From Tetrahymena thermophila SB210 (taxonomy: Eukaryota; Ciliophora; Oligohymenophorea; Hymenostomatida; Tetrahymenidae), in contig NW_002476457.1 of the NCBI RefSeq assembly GCF_000189635.1, positions 558,001 through 622,000 on the forward strand: DNA of 64,000 bases, written 5' to 3'. The notes beneath the pieces are model-generated. The model was not told where the DNA came from and did not search any database. It worked only from the letters and a program-made list of their open reading frames with translations. This document shows positions 11,330-24,549 of the stretch, piece by piece. Position numbers and translations under genes: made by a program. Each line of letters opens with the position of its first letter. Positions within the stretch are counted from its first letter, which is position 1.

Positions 11330-14300
11330 ATGAAATTAATATTAATTCAGCTAGTAGTAACAGTATCTCTTCCAATTATTGCAGGAGTTGCTATAGTTTT
11401 AATGATATTCTATTAAAGCTTATGGAGTGCACTAAATGCATGGTATTCTTGTTAAATTCAATCATATTTTTATGAATTAAAGTTTAAAATTTCATGAAAT
11501 GATCTTCTCTTACTATGGCTAATTATTATAATAATTTATTAAAAATCATTTTTTAAAATAATTCTTTAAGGGAATAAGATAGCAATTAGTGGGTTCTAGA
11601 TACTTAAAAGTAGACTCTAATGAATTCCATCTTTTCTTCTAAAATTTTAGAAGGATATAGCTTTACGCAAGTATATATTATCTATCTACACCTTTTACAA
11701 TTATTTAATGTATTTTAATGATCATATTATAATCAAATAAGGTATAGCTACATATGATAATCATAAATGGATTACTTTCGAAATACTAAAGTCAGCAATT
11801 AATTGGTAATATTATAGATTTTATTTTTATTTATTGTTTAACAAATTTTTGTATAAAATAAGTTAACAGATAAACTAATTTTACAGTGTGCTCTTACAGA
11901 GAGTTGATTTTTAATGAGTGCCCTCCAAACGTCTACAGTTAGCTCAATGAAAACAACAACTATGTTGATTTGTATTTTGTTAGATCAGTTTTCAAATATG
12001 ACTTACTCTCTCAACAACAATAGTATTTTATACAAATGGTATTTAGAATTATTCATTATTTTTACTCCAAATATTGGCTTAATTAAATTATAATATATAA
12101 AATCATATTTAAACTGCAAACAAACACATAATTTATTGAAAGTATCAATAAATCAATTCAAATTTTATCTATAATTTAAAGAATGATTTTGTGTCATTTT
12201 ATGGTAAAGCTGCCTTTTACGCTTCTTAGATTGAAGGATTAATTTAGCTTGCCTTCATATATAACAACGACTTGACTTCTATTTAGTATGGAATTTAATC
12301 GGGGTAAATAATTTTATTAATTAATTTATTTATTTATTGCTTTTATATTTAGCTTTTATAATTATACTGACTCTGATTATGAGGATTGTCTTGGAGATGA
12401 TTTTATAGAGCCTTACGATCCTAGATGTAGACCATGGTTTTAATTTGCTGCTAATAATCCAGGTAAATTAATTAATTTTTAATATTATTAAATATTTTTA
12501 ATTAAATAAATTAATAGGATACTTTTTTTTTGAGCCCTATCTTGATCCTATTGGAGGTGATATTTTGATGACTCTTTCTACATAAATTAATAGATAAAAT
12601 TAACTTTATTCTGTAAACAGTATTGATATTTACATGATAAATCTTGGTAAGTTATTTAATTCTACATAAAGTCAGAGCCAATATAGTATCTTACTTCACG
12701 AGTTTAACAATACAGTATTTATTTCTATTTTAAATATTTATTTTAAATTATAATTTTATTAATTTAAGGTGTTTGCGCATCCTTTGCTTAATAGAACAGA
12801 CTAGCTTTCCTGGTCAGATTTAGAATTCTATAATATCACAATGGTTTGTTCAAATCAAACACAATTAATGGAAGAATGCTAAAAAGAAAAGGAATCATTT
12901 TAATAACAAATTGATTAAACAATAAATTTTATAAAAACTGGAAACTATTCAGTTGAATAAAAGTATAATTTAGACTCCTTGTATTAGTACTGGTCCAAAT
13001 TTGGAGATTAAAGGTAATTAATAAAATTTTATTTTTTTTATAATTATTAACATGGTTATTTATTTTATTATTTCTTAAAGAATAAGCATGGTTTATCCAA
13101 TTTAGAGCTAGATTAAAAGGTCTGAAAATTAAAAACCTTACTCCTACTCAATTGCTTTAGCAGGTAGAGTTATATCTGATAAAAGAAAATCTCTAAAACT
13201 CTTGAATTTGATAAATGCTAATTATATCCAACTCCCACTTATTCTTTCTTTTGTAACAATCAGTTTTGCAATAATTATTTTTATTGTCAACTTTGCTATA
13301 TTTTAGGCTACTTAGATTTGGTATCCAATTGAACTGCTTACTTAATTTTTATAGAAAAGCCTTTTGTAAGATTTTACTTGTAAGACTCTCCATACTTAGC
13401 CCTCTATGAGAATGAAATAAAAATCTTAATTTAATAATTAATCTTCTAAAAAGAGAGAAGTTTTTGGTAGCTACCTTTTAAATAAAGATGATATCATTCA
13501 AAATTAGTCTCATGATCTTGATTAATCTGATTAATTTGCCTTAAAAAGTACAAACAGGTAAAAATAGAATTCAAAAAATAAAGGCCATTATAGTCCAAAT
13601 GCGATGGACTCACCATTAAATTACTTAAATACTAACAGACTTAGTCTTTACTCAGAAATTATAGTATAAGATTCAACATAAAGAGATCGAATCGAAAGTT
13701 AATAATCTTTCTCCACAGGCAGAGCTTCTTAATTATTAACAAACCAAAATAGGAGCAGGCTATTTTCTACATAATCAAATGGTTTATCATAGGAATAAGA
13801 CTTTTAACTTCATTAAAAAGAAGAAGATGGAACAAATAAAATTCTTAAAGGCTTGAAACCTATGTTTTTTGAAATGAAAGTCATCAAGAAAACATTTCAA
13901 TAATTAGAATATGTAATCAATTACTCTGTTTAGTAGTCAAAGCTAAACTCTTAAAGCAGTTTGAATACTCTTTTTCACTTTTCCAAAGCTAAAGAGCTCT
14001 TTTTAAAGCTAAATAATTAAACTGGTTTGAGTCGATGCTACTTTAATTTAGGGCTGATCCACCTATTAAAATATGAGTTTAGTTTATCCTCTGAGTACTT
14101 TTAGTCAGCAATACAAATTAATTTGAATTTAATTGGAGAAGATTATTAAAACTTAGCAAGTTTTAAACTTCTTTAAGGCCAAGATAAAGATGCAAAAGAT
14201 TAGCTCATCATATTTACCAAGAGAATACTCTCCCTGGCTTATAGTTAGAAGTGCTCAGCTTTTTAGCAAATATATGTTGAATAAAAAGAGGATCTTAATA

Positions 14301-15586
14301 ACTCAAATGAAATGCTTATTAAAAATCTTGATTGCTATAAAATTTATGCAAACTAAAAATCAAAGTTAGATTTAAAAGAATAAAATATCCTTTTATTATT
14401 GAAAGAATCTCTAAGTTTATTCTAAAAAGTAGAAAAAATTGTTGAAAACCATGCCTAGGATTTCTCTGATATATTTAAAATATTTTTGTATTAAGAAATT
14501 ACTGAAATACTTGCACATTAAGACTAAAAATAACAAATATTAACTCAATATATCAAAAAAATTTTATTTTTGTTTTTAAAGAATAACATTTCTTTTGAAG
14601 ATATTTCACAAGGATAAATTGATATGAAGAAAAATTCATTACTGATAGCAAGCTTTAGCATGAAATCAATGATTTCTGAGGCCTTCAAGAGCAAGCAGCT
14701 TTTTCTATTTGGAATTATAGAGAAAGCTAAAAACAACAAGTTATAAGCAATAGAATATTTGACTTAGAGCTTGGAAATTGCTACTCATTATGATCACTTT
14801 TAAAAGATGAAAACAATTTAAATTTTATCTAAACTTTTTAAAGAATAATCTTAAAAATAAGACTTTCTTGATGAGGAATATCTAAGCTCTTAGGTTAACA
14901 CTCCATTAGATTTGATAATTTTATTGCAATTAGAACCAGCTAATAAACAATCCAATTTTTTACAAATATTAGAAGGTTTTAAAAAATTCAATTTCTTAAA
15001 TAAAACCGATAGAATATAAATTATTGTTTTCAACAAATAAATTAACCAATTTGTCCCTTACACTCATATAAAAAGCAATGATAATTGGAAAACAATAATT
15101 GATTCATTGCAAGATTTAAGAAAGGAATTTTTTTATTTTGAAGAAGCAGCTCAAAAGTAGCTTTCACTATAATAAGCTCTTTACCTTTCTCTGCCTTATA
15201 TTTATGAGCTTAATACTTTAAATATCACATATTCAATAAAAAATGAAATGGATGCTAATGAATTGTCTTACGATTAATTTACAAAAGATAGCAATCATAA
15301 TTATTTATAAAAAAGAAAAAAGCTCCTGCTTCTGTTATCAAATGGAGATATTTAAAACTTCTAAGAAAAATCTCTACAAAAATTAACCAAAATACATAAG
15401 CTTATTACGTTTCATCTAAAAGACAATTGTTTATTTAATTATAAAGAATTGCAATTTTAAGACAAATATTTTTATTATGAATTACTTTAAAGTCAAAATG
15501 ATTTAATTTTAAAATTAACTAAATTGAGATTAACAGAAAACTTTGACACATAAAGTGTATTTTTAAGTGTTTTAAATGAATTTTGA
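11330..15586 (+). CDS. Cache-domain membrane sensor with TPR-like cytoplasmic region (copy A)
   Basis: Nine exons: 11330-11442, 11571-11670, 11742-11805, 11887-12038, 12182-12303, 12353-12462, 12518-12714, 12769-13013, 13081-15586. They sum to 3609 bases (1202 residues), TGA stop. A first membrane segment lies at residues about 5-27 and a second at about 419-442. The roughly 390 residues between them would face outside. They carry YDPRCRPW at about 204-211, the motif typical of dCache sensor domains, which bind small ligands. The cytoplasmic part has a Ser/Gln-rich linker, then helical pairs that look like TPRs (KAKELFLKLNNQTGLSRCYFNLG). No kinase or cyclase domain is visible, so signalling would go through protein contacts. 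The start ATG follows AAA and is shared with the paralogue at 16577. The Cache call is firm; the partner and ligand are unknown. Confidence 0.85.
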
Positions 15587-16576
15587 AACAAATACAAGCT
15601 TTCTAAATCATATACCGTCCGGCTCTAATTAAGGTGATAATGGAATCATTTTTATACAATGCGCCTTAATTTGAATTTGCACCTTAATTAAAATGAAATA
15701 ATATTTGATAATTTAAATTTTTTCAAAATATTTTCATAGATTTATATTAAAAAAATCAAGTATTAATTTATGAGGATTTGTAGCATTTATATCTTTTTAA
15801 ATTTTTTGATTATTAAATAGAAAATCTAACTCTGTTTGATATTGAAAGCATTTCAAACATACTATTTTATTCTCATTTAATTAAATTTAAAACAAACTTG
15901 TTGTATATAGTTTAAAAAACACCTTTTCTTCATATAAATTTATTTTAAAAATATTTTTTTTTGTAAAATTAAGAGAAATTAAAATTATTTAGAAAGATTT
16001 TATTAAGATAAGTAAGCAGTTTTATTGTTAAAAAAGATACCCGTTTATATCATTAAAATAAGAAGAATTCTTAAATTTATTGTCAATAATAACTTTAATA
16101 AATTTAAATAATAAAATGGAAAGGATAACATATTTTAAAACGATTAAATATATTTATTTCTATGTTAATTGGAAAAATGTTTCTAAAAATATAATAAAAA
16201 ATAAGATAAAAGAGATTGGAAATGATGTAGTTAGTATTGTTAATTAAAGTATGATTAAATTAAATATAGAGGTTAGTAAGTAAAAATTTATTAGTAAATT
16301 TATTTTATCATTTTAATAAATACAGAATAAATACAGACAGAAAGAAAATAAAGAGATTTTATTTTAAGATTATGATGAACTAAACAAGAATCTTGTTACC
16401 AATCTCCTTACAAAAAATATTAGCTGAATTCTAAGTTATAAAGTAAATAAAAAATATTGTATTTCTTTTAACATTACGTAAGATTATATAAATATATTTA
16501 TTAAGCCAGTTTATTAAGTAGAACCAAAATTTCAATTAAGAAAAAGCATAATTTGCATAAATAAGCTAATTAAAAT
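15587..16576. other. Intergenic spacer between the two Cache genes
   Basis: About 1 kb of AT-rich sequence. The bases just before the 16577 start resemble those before 11330, consistent with both promoters descending from one. No ORF or RNA gene seen. Confidence 0.5.
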
Positions 16577-19500
16577 ATGAAGAAGTTAACAATTCAGCTA
16601 ACCCTAACAGTTTCTTTGCCTATAATAGTAGGAGTGTTCTCAGTTTTAATAATGTTCTATTAAAACTTATGGGATGCTCTCGAAGCATGGTTTATTATTA
16701 TTATAATAATTAAGATTTTTGAAATCTATTATTTACTATTTTACAAATTACTTATTTCTACATTAACTTCAAAAAGTTGTCATTAATTATTTTAAAAATG
16801 AAGGGAATAAGATAGTGAAATGTGGATTTTGTAGACTTAAAAATAAATGTTGATGAATTCTATTTACTCTTCTAAAATTATTGAAGGATATAGCTTTACT
16901 CAGGTATAAAATCAAGTTTATTTTGCTTGATTAATTTATACATACTTCTTTTAACAAATGATAAACTTTTATCAAAATGAATACTAATTAATAGGTGTAA
17001 ATACATATGAGTGTTATAAATAAACTATTGAAAAAATATTAGAATAATGAAATAACAGGTAAAATTAGATTTAGAATTTACAATATTTTATTTGCTCATT
17101 TACCATTCATTTAATATAAGTTAATAAGTAGGCTTATTTTACAGTGTGTTCTTATAGAGAATTGATTTTTAACCAATGCCCAGAAAATGTTTATAGTTAA
17201 TTGAATCAAAGCTAGTATTATGTCGATTTATATTTCGTTAGATAAAAGTTTAGGTATGATCTACTAACACAGGAATAGCAATACTTTATATAAATGGTAT
17301 TTTCGATTAAAAAAAAATACTAAAAATTTAATTACCTTTTGAATTTTATTTCTACTGAATCTATTTTCAATAGTTAGTTTATAATTTAAAATTTTTTTTA
17401 TATTCACATTAAAAGAATGATTTTATTTCTTTCTATGGAAAATCTGCCTTTTATGCTTCTTAGCTCGAAGGGTTAATCTAACTTGCATTCATATATAACA
17501 ATGATAAAACATCAGTTTAATAAGGAATTCCTTCAGGGTATTTTGAAATTAATTAACTAATAATTTATTTATTTATGCAATATTCACGAATTAGATTTTA
17601 TAATTATACCGACTCTGAATATGAGTCTTGCCTTGGTAAAGATTTTATTGAGCCATATGATCCTAGATGCAGAAAATGGTACTAATTTGCTGCTAAAAAT
17701 CAAGGTAATATTAATATTTGTGATGAATAAATTAAATTCTTTTTAAATTTGAAAGGATAATTTTTTTTTGAGCCCTATCTCGATTCTATTGGAAATGATC
17801 TACTTATGACTCTTTCTAGCTAAATTACTAGATAGAATGAATTTTACTCTGTAAATAGCATTGATATTTACATGATTAATCTTAAAAATATATTTGGTTA
17901 GACTTAAACTAATTGCTCATACTCTGTCTTACTTCATGAATTTAATAGCACAGTATTTTTATTAAAATATCTTTTAGACTAATAAAATTAATTAAGAATC
18001 AATGAAATAGGTATTTGCCCATCCTTTACTAGATAAAAGTAATTTAACTTCTTGGCCAGACTTAGAATATAATGACTTAGCATCCAATTGTTAGGGTTAG
18101 TAGAAATTCTAAGAATGCACTTTGGAAAAGCAATCTTTTTAATATTAAATCAGTTAAACTCAAGATTTTATTAAAACTGGAAATTATTCTTTAGAATAAA
18201 ATTAAAATTTAGATAAACTGTATTAGTAATGGTCGAAATTCGGAAATAAAAAGTAATTAATTAATTATTTAATTTATTTATTTATTTGTTTAAAGATTTG
18301 AAGTAATAAAATTTTTTGATTCTAAAAAGAATAAGCATGATTTATCCAATTTTAAGTTAAGTTAATGAGAGCTAATTACCTTACTCATACTCTATTGTTC
18401 TAACAGCTCGAGTATTTACTGATAATAGAGAGTCTTTGAAACTATTCAATTTATTAAATGCTAATTATATTAAAATTCCAATTTTTGTTTCTTTTATAGC
18501 TTTAATTGTAGCTATTGTAGTATTTATTATCAATTTTGCTAGATTTTAAGTGCTTTAAATATGGAAACCAATTGGCTTATTAACTACATTTTTAAAAAAG
18601 AGTCTATTGCAAGATTAGTCTTGCAGCAGGACTCTTACAACTTAATTTGATAGGGAGACTTTGAGGTCTTAACCAACCCACTTCAGAAAAAGCTCTGAAA
18701 AAAGATAAACTAAGCTGACTTCAACTTAATTTGTAAACTAGCCTGACTATATTTATACCTATTTCTAAAAATTAGATTCAAATGATTCGGTAATTCTAAG
18801 AAGCCCTTTAAGTATCCGATCAACCAATTAACCTAGCTAAAAAGAAAAATAAATAACTGAGTCACCTCTTAGCTAATATAGAACGTTTAGATTGAGCTAA
18901 TATTCAGAATAAGATGAAGATATGCCTATAAAAGAGGGATAGACAGAAAGCTTACAAACAATAATGACAGGTAAAGTGTCATAATTTTATTAGCATAAAA
19001 ATAAAAGTATGATTTAAATAGGTACGCTAAATCAATAATAATAAGAATAGGAAATTATAATGCTATAAAAAGAAGAAAGTGAGACAAAAAAAATCTTAAA
19101 AGGATTGAAACCCATGTTTTTAGAAATGAAAGTGATAAAAAAGACATTTCAGGATTTGGAGTTTGTTATTAATTACTCCGTTTAATCATCTTAGATAAGT
19201 AGTACTCAAGATAGTTTAAATGCTCTTTTTCATTTTGCCAAAGCAAAGGAGCTCTTTTTAAAGCTAAACAATTAAACTGGTTTAAGCCGCTGTTATTTTA
19301 ATTTGGGACTAATATACCTCCTAAAGTATGAGTACAGTCTATCTTCCGAGTATTTTTAATCTGCTATATAAATTAATTTGAATTTAATTGGAGAAGATTA
19401 TTCGACATTAACAAGTTATAAACTTCTTTAGGGTTTAGATTAGGATTCAAAAGACTAGCTTATTATATTTGCAAAAAGAATTTTTTCATTTGCCTACAGC

Positions 19501-20859
19501 TAAAAGTGCTCAGCCTTTTAATAAATTTATATAGAATAAAAGGAATATTATGATGATTAATTAGAGATGCTAATTAAAAATTTACATTCTTTTTAGATTT
19601 ATGCAAATAAAAAAACAAAATTAGATATGGAACAATAAAATGTTTTATCTTTGTTGAAAGAATCTCTAAACTAATATTATCAAGTTGAAAAAATAATTGA
19701 AAATCATTACTTGGATTTCTCTGATATCTTTAAAATCTTTTTGTATCAAGAAATATCTGAAATACTTATTTATTTAGGCTAGATATAAAAAGAATTGACA
19801 AATTATTTCAAAAAAATATAATTCTTATTTGTCGCCAATAATATCTTCATTTCAAATGATTAATTTAATTAAACAAACAGCATATTTAGGAAGAAAAAAA
19901 CAATTTAGATATCAAATTACAATGTAAAAGCTATCATATGTGAAACATTTAAGAGCAAGCATTTATTTTTGCTTGGAATGACAGAGAAAGTTAGAAAAAA
20001 CTGGTTACAAGCTATTGAATACTTAACATAGAGTTTGGAAATATCTACTCACTATGACCACTTTTAGAAAATGAGGACAATTTAAATTTTAGCTAAACTT
20101 TTTTAAAAATATTGCTTAAAATAAGATTTTATTGATGAAGAGTATCTAAACACAGAATTAAGAATCCCAATAGATACTACAATTCTTCTCGAATTAGATC
20201 CGACATTTAGATAATGCAATTTCTTACAAATAATCAATGGTTTTAAAAAGTATAACTTTTTAGGTAAAAATGATAGAATCTAAATTATTGTTTATAACAG
20301 ATAAATTAACTAATTTATGCCCTATACAATAATTTAAAATAATGACCATTGGAAAATAATTCTAGACTCACTATCAAATTTAAGAAAAGAATTTTATATA
20401 TATGAAGAAATTACCTAAAGTTAAATTTAGCTATAGCAAGCCCTTAATTTATGCGTTGCTACTTATATTTATGAACAAAAACCTTTAGAAACTACACCTA
20501 AAATTAAGCAAAATTTAATTCAAAATAAAAATCATAAAATTTAAGAACTTGATTATACTAAAAATAATTAAATTTACTTAAACAATTTGAAAAGAAAAAA
20601 GTTACTACTCCTTTTATCAAACGGAGACATTTAAAGCTTTAAATACATATCTTAACAAAAAGAGCTTAAGAATCAAAGTCTTATCATTTATCATATAAAA
20701 GATAAGCTGAATTATGAATACAAAGAATATCAAAACAAACATTTAAAATATGAACTATTATCAAGCCAAAATGATTTGATTGCAAAATTAAGTAAATTGA
20801 GGTTAAATGAAAACATAGATTCATAAAGTGTATTTTTAAGTATTTTAAATAATTTCTGA
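16577..20859 (+). CDS. Cache-domain membrane sensor with TPR-like region (copy B)
   Basis: Tandem paralogue of the gene at 11330, same strand, with exons in the same phases: 16577-16689, 16804-16903, 16995-17058, 17145-17296, 17416-17537, 17595-17704, 17756-17952, 18011-18252, 18330-20859. Sum 3630 bases (1209 residues), TGA stop. The first seven exons are identical in length to copy A. The Cache motif reads YDPRCRKWYQFAA here. Membrane segments and TPR-like helices are in the same places. The linker after the second membrane segment is the most diverged part, with many Ser, Thr and Gln. Introns share position but little sequence, so the duplication is not recent and both copies have been kept under protein-level selection. 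Confidence 0.85.
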
Positions 20860-21671
20860 AGGAAATTCATTATCTTAACTTTTTACTACAAATTAATTAA
20901 TTATTATTATTATAATTGACCTTATCTATATTCCATATATGTTAAAGTATACAAGTTTAGTGTTTTATTGAAGTTTATTCAATAAACAAATAGATTTTTA
21001 ATCAAAAATAAATTATAATCAAATTAAAATTAAAGATAAACACTAAATTTCATCTTAAATGCTTTTATTTTGCTTTAAAAATTATTTTATTTAAAAGGTA
21101 AATAGATTAACTAAAATGATTTCATTGTAAATGCAAAAAAAGTTTCCAAAAATATTAGATTCTTAGATCAGTAAACTGTTATTAAAGAATAAAGCGCTTT
21201 TTCAAAAATAATTCTTATTGTTTTTTTATTTAATAAATATTTTAATAAAAGACATTATCATTATATGCGGACAAAAGTGAATGAGGAAAAATGGTTCCCT
21301 ATAAAAAAATTAACAAAATTAACAAAAATTCTGGAAACATTTTTTCTACTAAGATAATAAGAATCTTAATATATTTATATTTTATTTTTCAAATTATGCT
21401 TAAAAAGTGAATCATAAAATATAATAAATTTTAATTATTTTAGGTTAAAAAAGTGTATTTTTTTTGTTATTTGCAAATATTTTATAATTTAAACATATAA
21501 TTGGACTAAAAAATTATATTTTTATGTTAATTGAGATAAATTTTATGTAAAAGTTTACATCTAAATATTTTAAAATACTAATAGAAAATTTAATCAGAAT
21601 ATTTTAAAATATAAAAATGCAGTATAATTAGTAAAATATAAATGACAGGTAATTTTTGAATTATTTAAATT
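20860..21671. other. Convergent intergenic spacer
   Basis: AT-rich stretch between the 3' ends of a plus-strand and a minus-strand gene. No gene or repeat recognised. Confidence 0.5.
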
Positions 21672-22643
21672 TCATATGCAACATCCATCAATGAATTCAA
21701 GCTATCCAGTTTATTTTACTAAAATGAGTAATCTTTAAGTTGCTGATTTAATTACACAAAAGAAAAAGACAGTAGCGACAAACATCAAAAAGCAGGGGAT
21801 CTGGATCACTAGACGATCACCAACGTAGTCATAACTACTATTATTTGCTTCAACAAAAAAGGAAATCATAAATATTATAGCTGTGTATAAGATATTTAAA
21901 GCAGCCAAAAAGATGTTAAATTAGATTAATTTTGGAAGGCAGAAAAGGAGACTAATAATTAACAATTTCATTTAAATAAATGTTAAAATAATGTGAATAA
22001 TAAAGGGCGCAGCTAATTATAACCCTGAAACTGAGTTATTTATATATATTGCATACCCAATTATAAGCATTAGTAGGCAAATAGTAAGTATGGTAATCAA
22101 GTAACAGAATTGTTTAGAAATGATCTATTAGAGAGCTTAACAGCAATAAGCAACTTTTCCATTTTTTATTTTTTCAGAGTCAATATCTTTATTTATGTCA
22201 ATAATAGGTTAAATTACTTTGCTTTTAATTTAATTAGATGACAATAGATTTAGTGAGCCAATTAAGGAAAATACTGGGAATTTTAAATTCAGCTCTTAGT
22301 ATATTTAATCTAGTGCATTAGTGATACCATTTACTCCAACACCAACATTGCAAAGAACTTTCCCAGATCTCATAGAAGCAGTGCAATATATTATTTCAGG
22401 ACTTGAATATTGAATACTAATTTAGTCAGGATTTGATTTTACTATAATAGTATGGTTTTATTTTTCTTAATCATGAATTTTTGCTTGTTAGGTTTCTTCA
22501 TCACAAGAATAAACCTACTCTGAATTTTTTACTTACTATCCAACAACAAAATAGGTCTAAATAGGAACATGCTGAATTGGATAATCGTTTTACATATTTT
22601 ATAATTATGGGTATTTGTTTGAATCTGTGGTTTCTTAATTCAT
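21672..22643 (-). CDS. Four-pass membrane protein of unknown function
   Basis: Intronless minus-strand frame of 324 codons (323 residues) from the ATG at 22643 to the TGA at 21672, reading TAA/TAG as Gln. Residues 1-180 are soluble, Gln-rich at the start, with scattered Cys (47, 87, 98, 167, 168, 180). Four hydrophobic segments follow at about 180-201, 210-237, 242-264 and 278-298, then a short tail ending in Cys-Cys-Ile. No signal peptide. The topology would put both ends in the cytosol. The TGA-free frame combined with four clean membrane segments argues it is a real gene. I do not recognise the family. Confidence 0.75.
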
Positions 22644-23981
22644 TTTATTACAATCAAAGAATTGCCTATTAATTTGTTTGTTTTTTTATTTACTTTGTAT
22701 ATTTTTTGATATAGATTTTATTATAAAAATTATTTATTTTAAGTTAATTAAGTTATAAGCTCATCATTTAAATCTTTTTATTCTAAAAAAAGCCAAATGC
22801 AATTGATTAGTGAGTAATTAATAGAATAAATTATATGAGAGAATGAATAAAAATATTAATTCAATTTAAATTTTGAAAATAAATAGGTAAACCCAAATTT
22901 GTTTAATTGTATTTTTTATTAGCGTAAACACATTTTAATTAATGTAAGTATTAAATTATTTTTAATTATTTATTTATTTAATAATCATTAATTTCAAATT
23001 TTAAAAATTAATATTTTTTCTATTTCATTTATTTGTTTAAATTTTAAAATTTAATTAAAGTCTATTTAATACCAAAATTAATTTGAATTTTTTCTACTAC
23101 CTTATCATCTAATTACCTAATTATCTAATTGCCTATTCTCTAATTTCTAATTAGGAAATTATAATAATTATCTTTCTTTTATTTATCAATCGGATAATAA
23201 AATTATATAAATTAGAAATCATCTAAGCATAATCAAATTAATAAAATTGAGCAAAACAATAATTTGTTCTTACAAATGACATTTTCTTTTAATGTGAAAA
23301 AATTTTTTGTTAAATATATTAGAAAATGAATGACATAAAAAATTTTTTAATTTTAGTTAATCAATTATCTTAAAAATACTTGAAAATATGAGAGAAAGAT
23401 TTTAATATTTAGTTTAGATTAATATGATTAATTGTTTATTTTTTAAGGTGTTTAATCTAAAACTTAATAAAAAGTGTAATTTATTAAAGTAATACAAATA
23501 TCTATAGAAAATTATTAAAATTAGATGAAACTAAAATAATCTTGTTTTATTTTATAAATGCGAAAAATAAATTTGAAGCAGTTTTTTTGGGGATATAAAA
23601 CAAAAAAAGAATAAAATCATTTTTATCTAACAAATAAATTTTTTGATATTAATTTCTGAAGTTGAAAAATATAAAGGCTATTATCAATTTAGTAATTTAA
23701 AACTATTTACTAAAAATTATACTGAAATAAAATTGAATTTTTTTAAACCTTGATAATACTAATTATTTTTTAAAATTATACTATAATCGAAATGGTTCTT
23801 AATTTTTGGCTATTAGTGATTTTAAGGAATTTCTTATGATATCTTTCAATAATATTTATACCATTAAATTGAAGATAAATTTATATATATTATTTTTTTT
23901 ATATGAATAAAAGATAATTTAAAATTACTTATTGTGAAAAGAGATATTAGCCAGTAATTTAATACCTTATAATTGTGTTCC
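22644..23981. other. Intergenic spacer with a short CTAATT-type repeat
   Basis: No gene seen. Around 23097-23160 the plus strand has a run of short imperfect units built on CTAATT (such as CTAATTACCTAATTATC). The remainder is low-complexity A/T. Confidence 0.5.
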
Positions 23982-24053
23982 GGTTCCATAGTATAGTGGT
24001 TAGTACTGGGGACTTTAAATCCCTTGACCTGGGTTCGAATCCCAGTGGGACCT
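23982..24053 (+). tRNA. tRNA-Gln with anticodon UUA (reads UAA)
   Basis: A complete cloverleaf can be drawn. The acceptor GGTTCCA pairs with TGGGACC. The D stem is GTAT/GTAC with loop AGTGGTTA. The anticodon stem GGGGA/TCCCT closes the loop CTTTAAA, whose middle bases are TTA, and the T arm is CTGGG-TTCGAAT-CCCAG. The T-arm GGTTCGAATCC also serves as the pol III B box. Discriminator base T, no intron, no encoded CCA. An anticodon UUA decodes UAA, a stop codon in most organisms. In Tetrahymena a glutamine tRNA with this anticodon is known, and the genes around it here are full of in-frame TAA. Glutamine identity comes from that knowledge; the anticodon is read directly. Confidence 0.95.
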
Positions 24054-24065
24054 TTATTTTTTTTT
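24054..24065 (+). terminator. Pol III T-run terminator of the tRNA
   Basis: The tRNA 3' end is followed within a few bases by TT, A and then nine consecutive T on the plus strand, the usual RNA polymerase III stop. The following 24066-24549 is spacer before the protease gene. Confidence 0.8.
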
Positions 24066-24549
24066 GGATAAATTAAAGTATTTAAAAATAGGATTATGAA
24101 TAAAACACAAAATAAAAATTCAAATCTATTCTCCTTATTCTATCAAAATTATAATTTTTAAACCTTAAAAATAGAAACCTTTTTTATTTATAATATATTT
24201 TTTTAAAGTATTAAAATATTATAATTAAAATTAATAAAAGTATTGATAAATATTGATTAGAATATCAGATATCCACTTTATTTTCTTTTGATATTTTCTT
24301 ATAATTTAAAATGATCAGTTTTTTGTATACAAAATTTTAATAATGAATAAAAATTAATTATCGCGGTTTATTAACTAACTTGTGCACTTTGATTTATAGA
24401 CAAATAATTCAGTTTTGATAAGAAAGATTGTATGCATTTAATAAAGAAATTTTATGGTAAATATATATTAATTAAAATAAGAATAGCTATTTATTTGCAT
24501 TAGTATAAGTATAATAAATAAACATTTTAGAGTTAAGATTTATTTAGAT

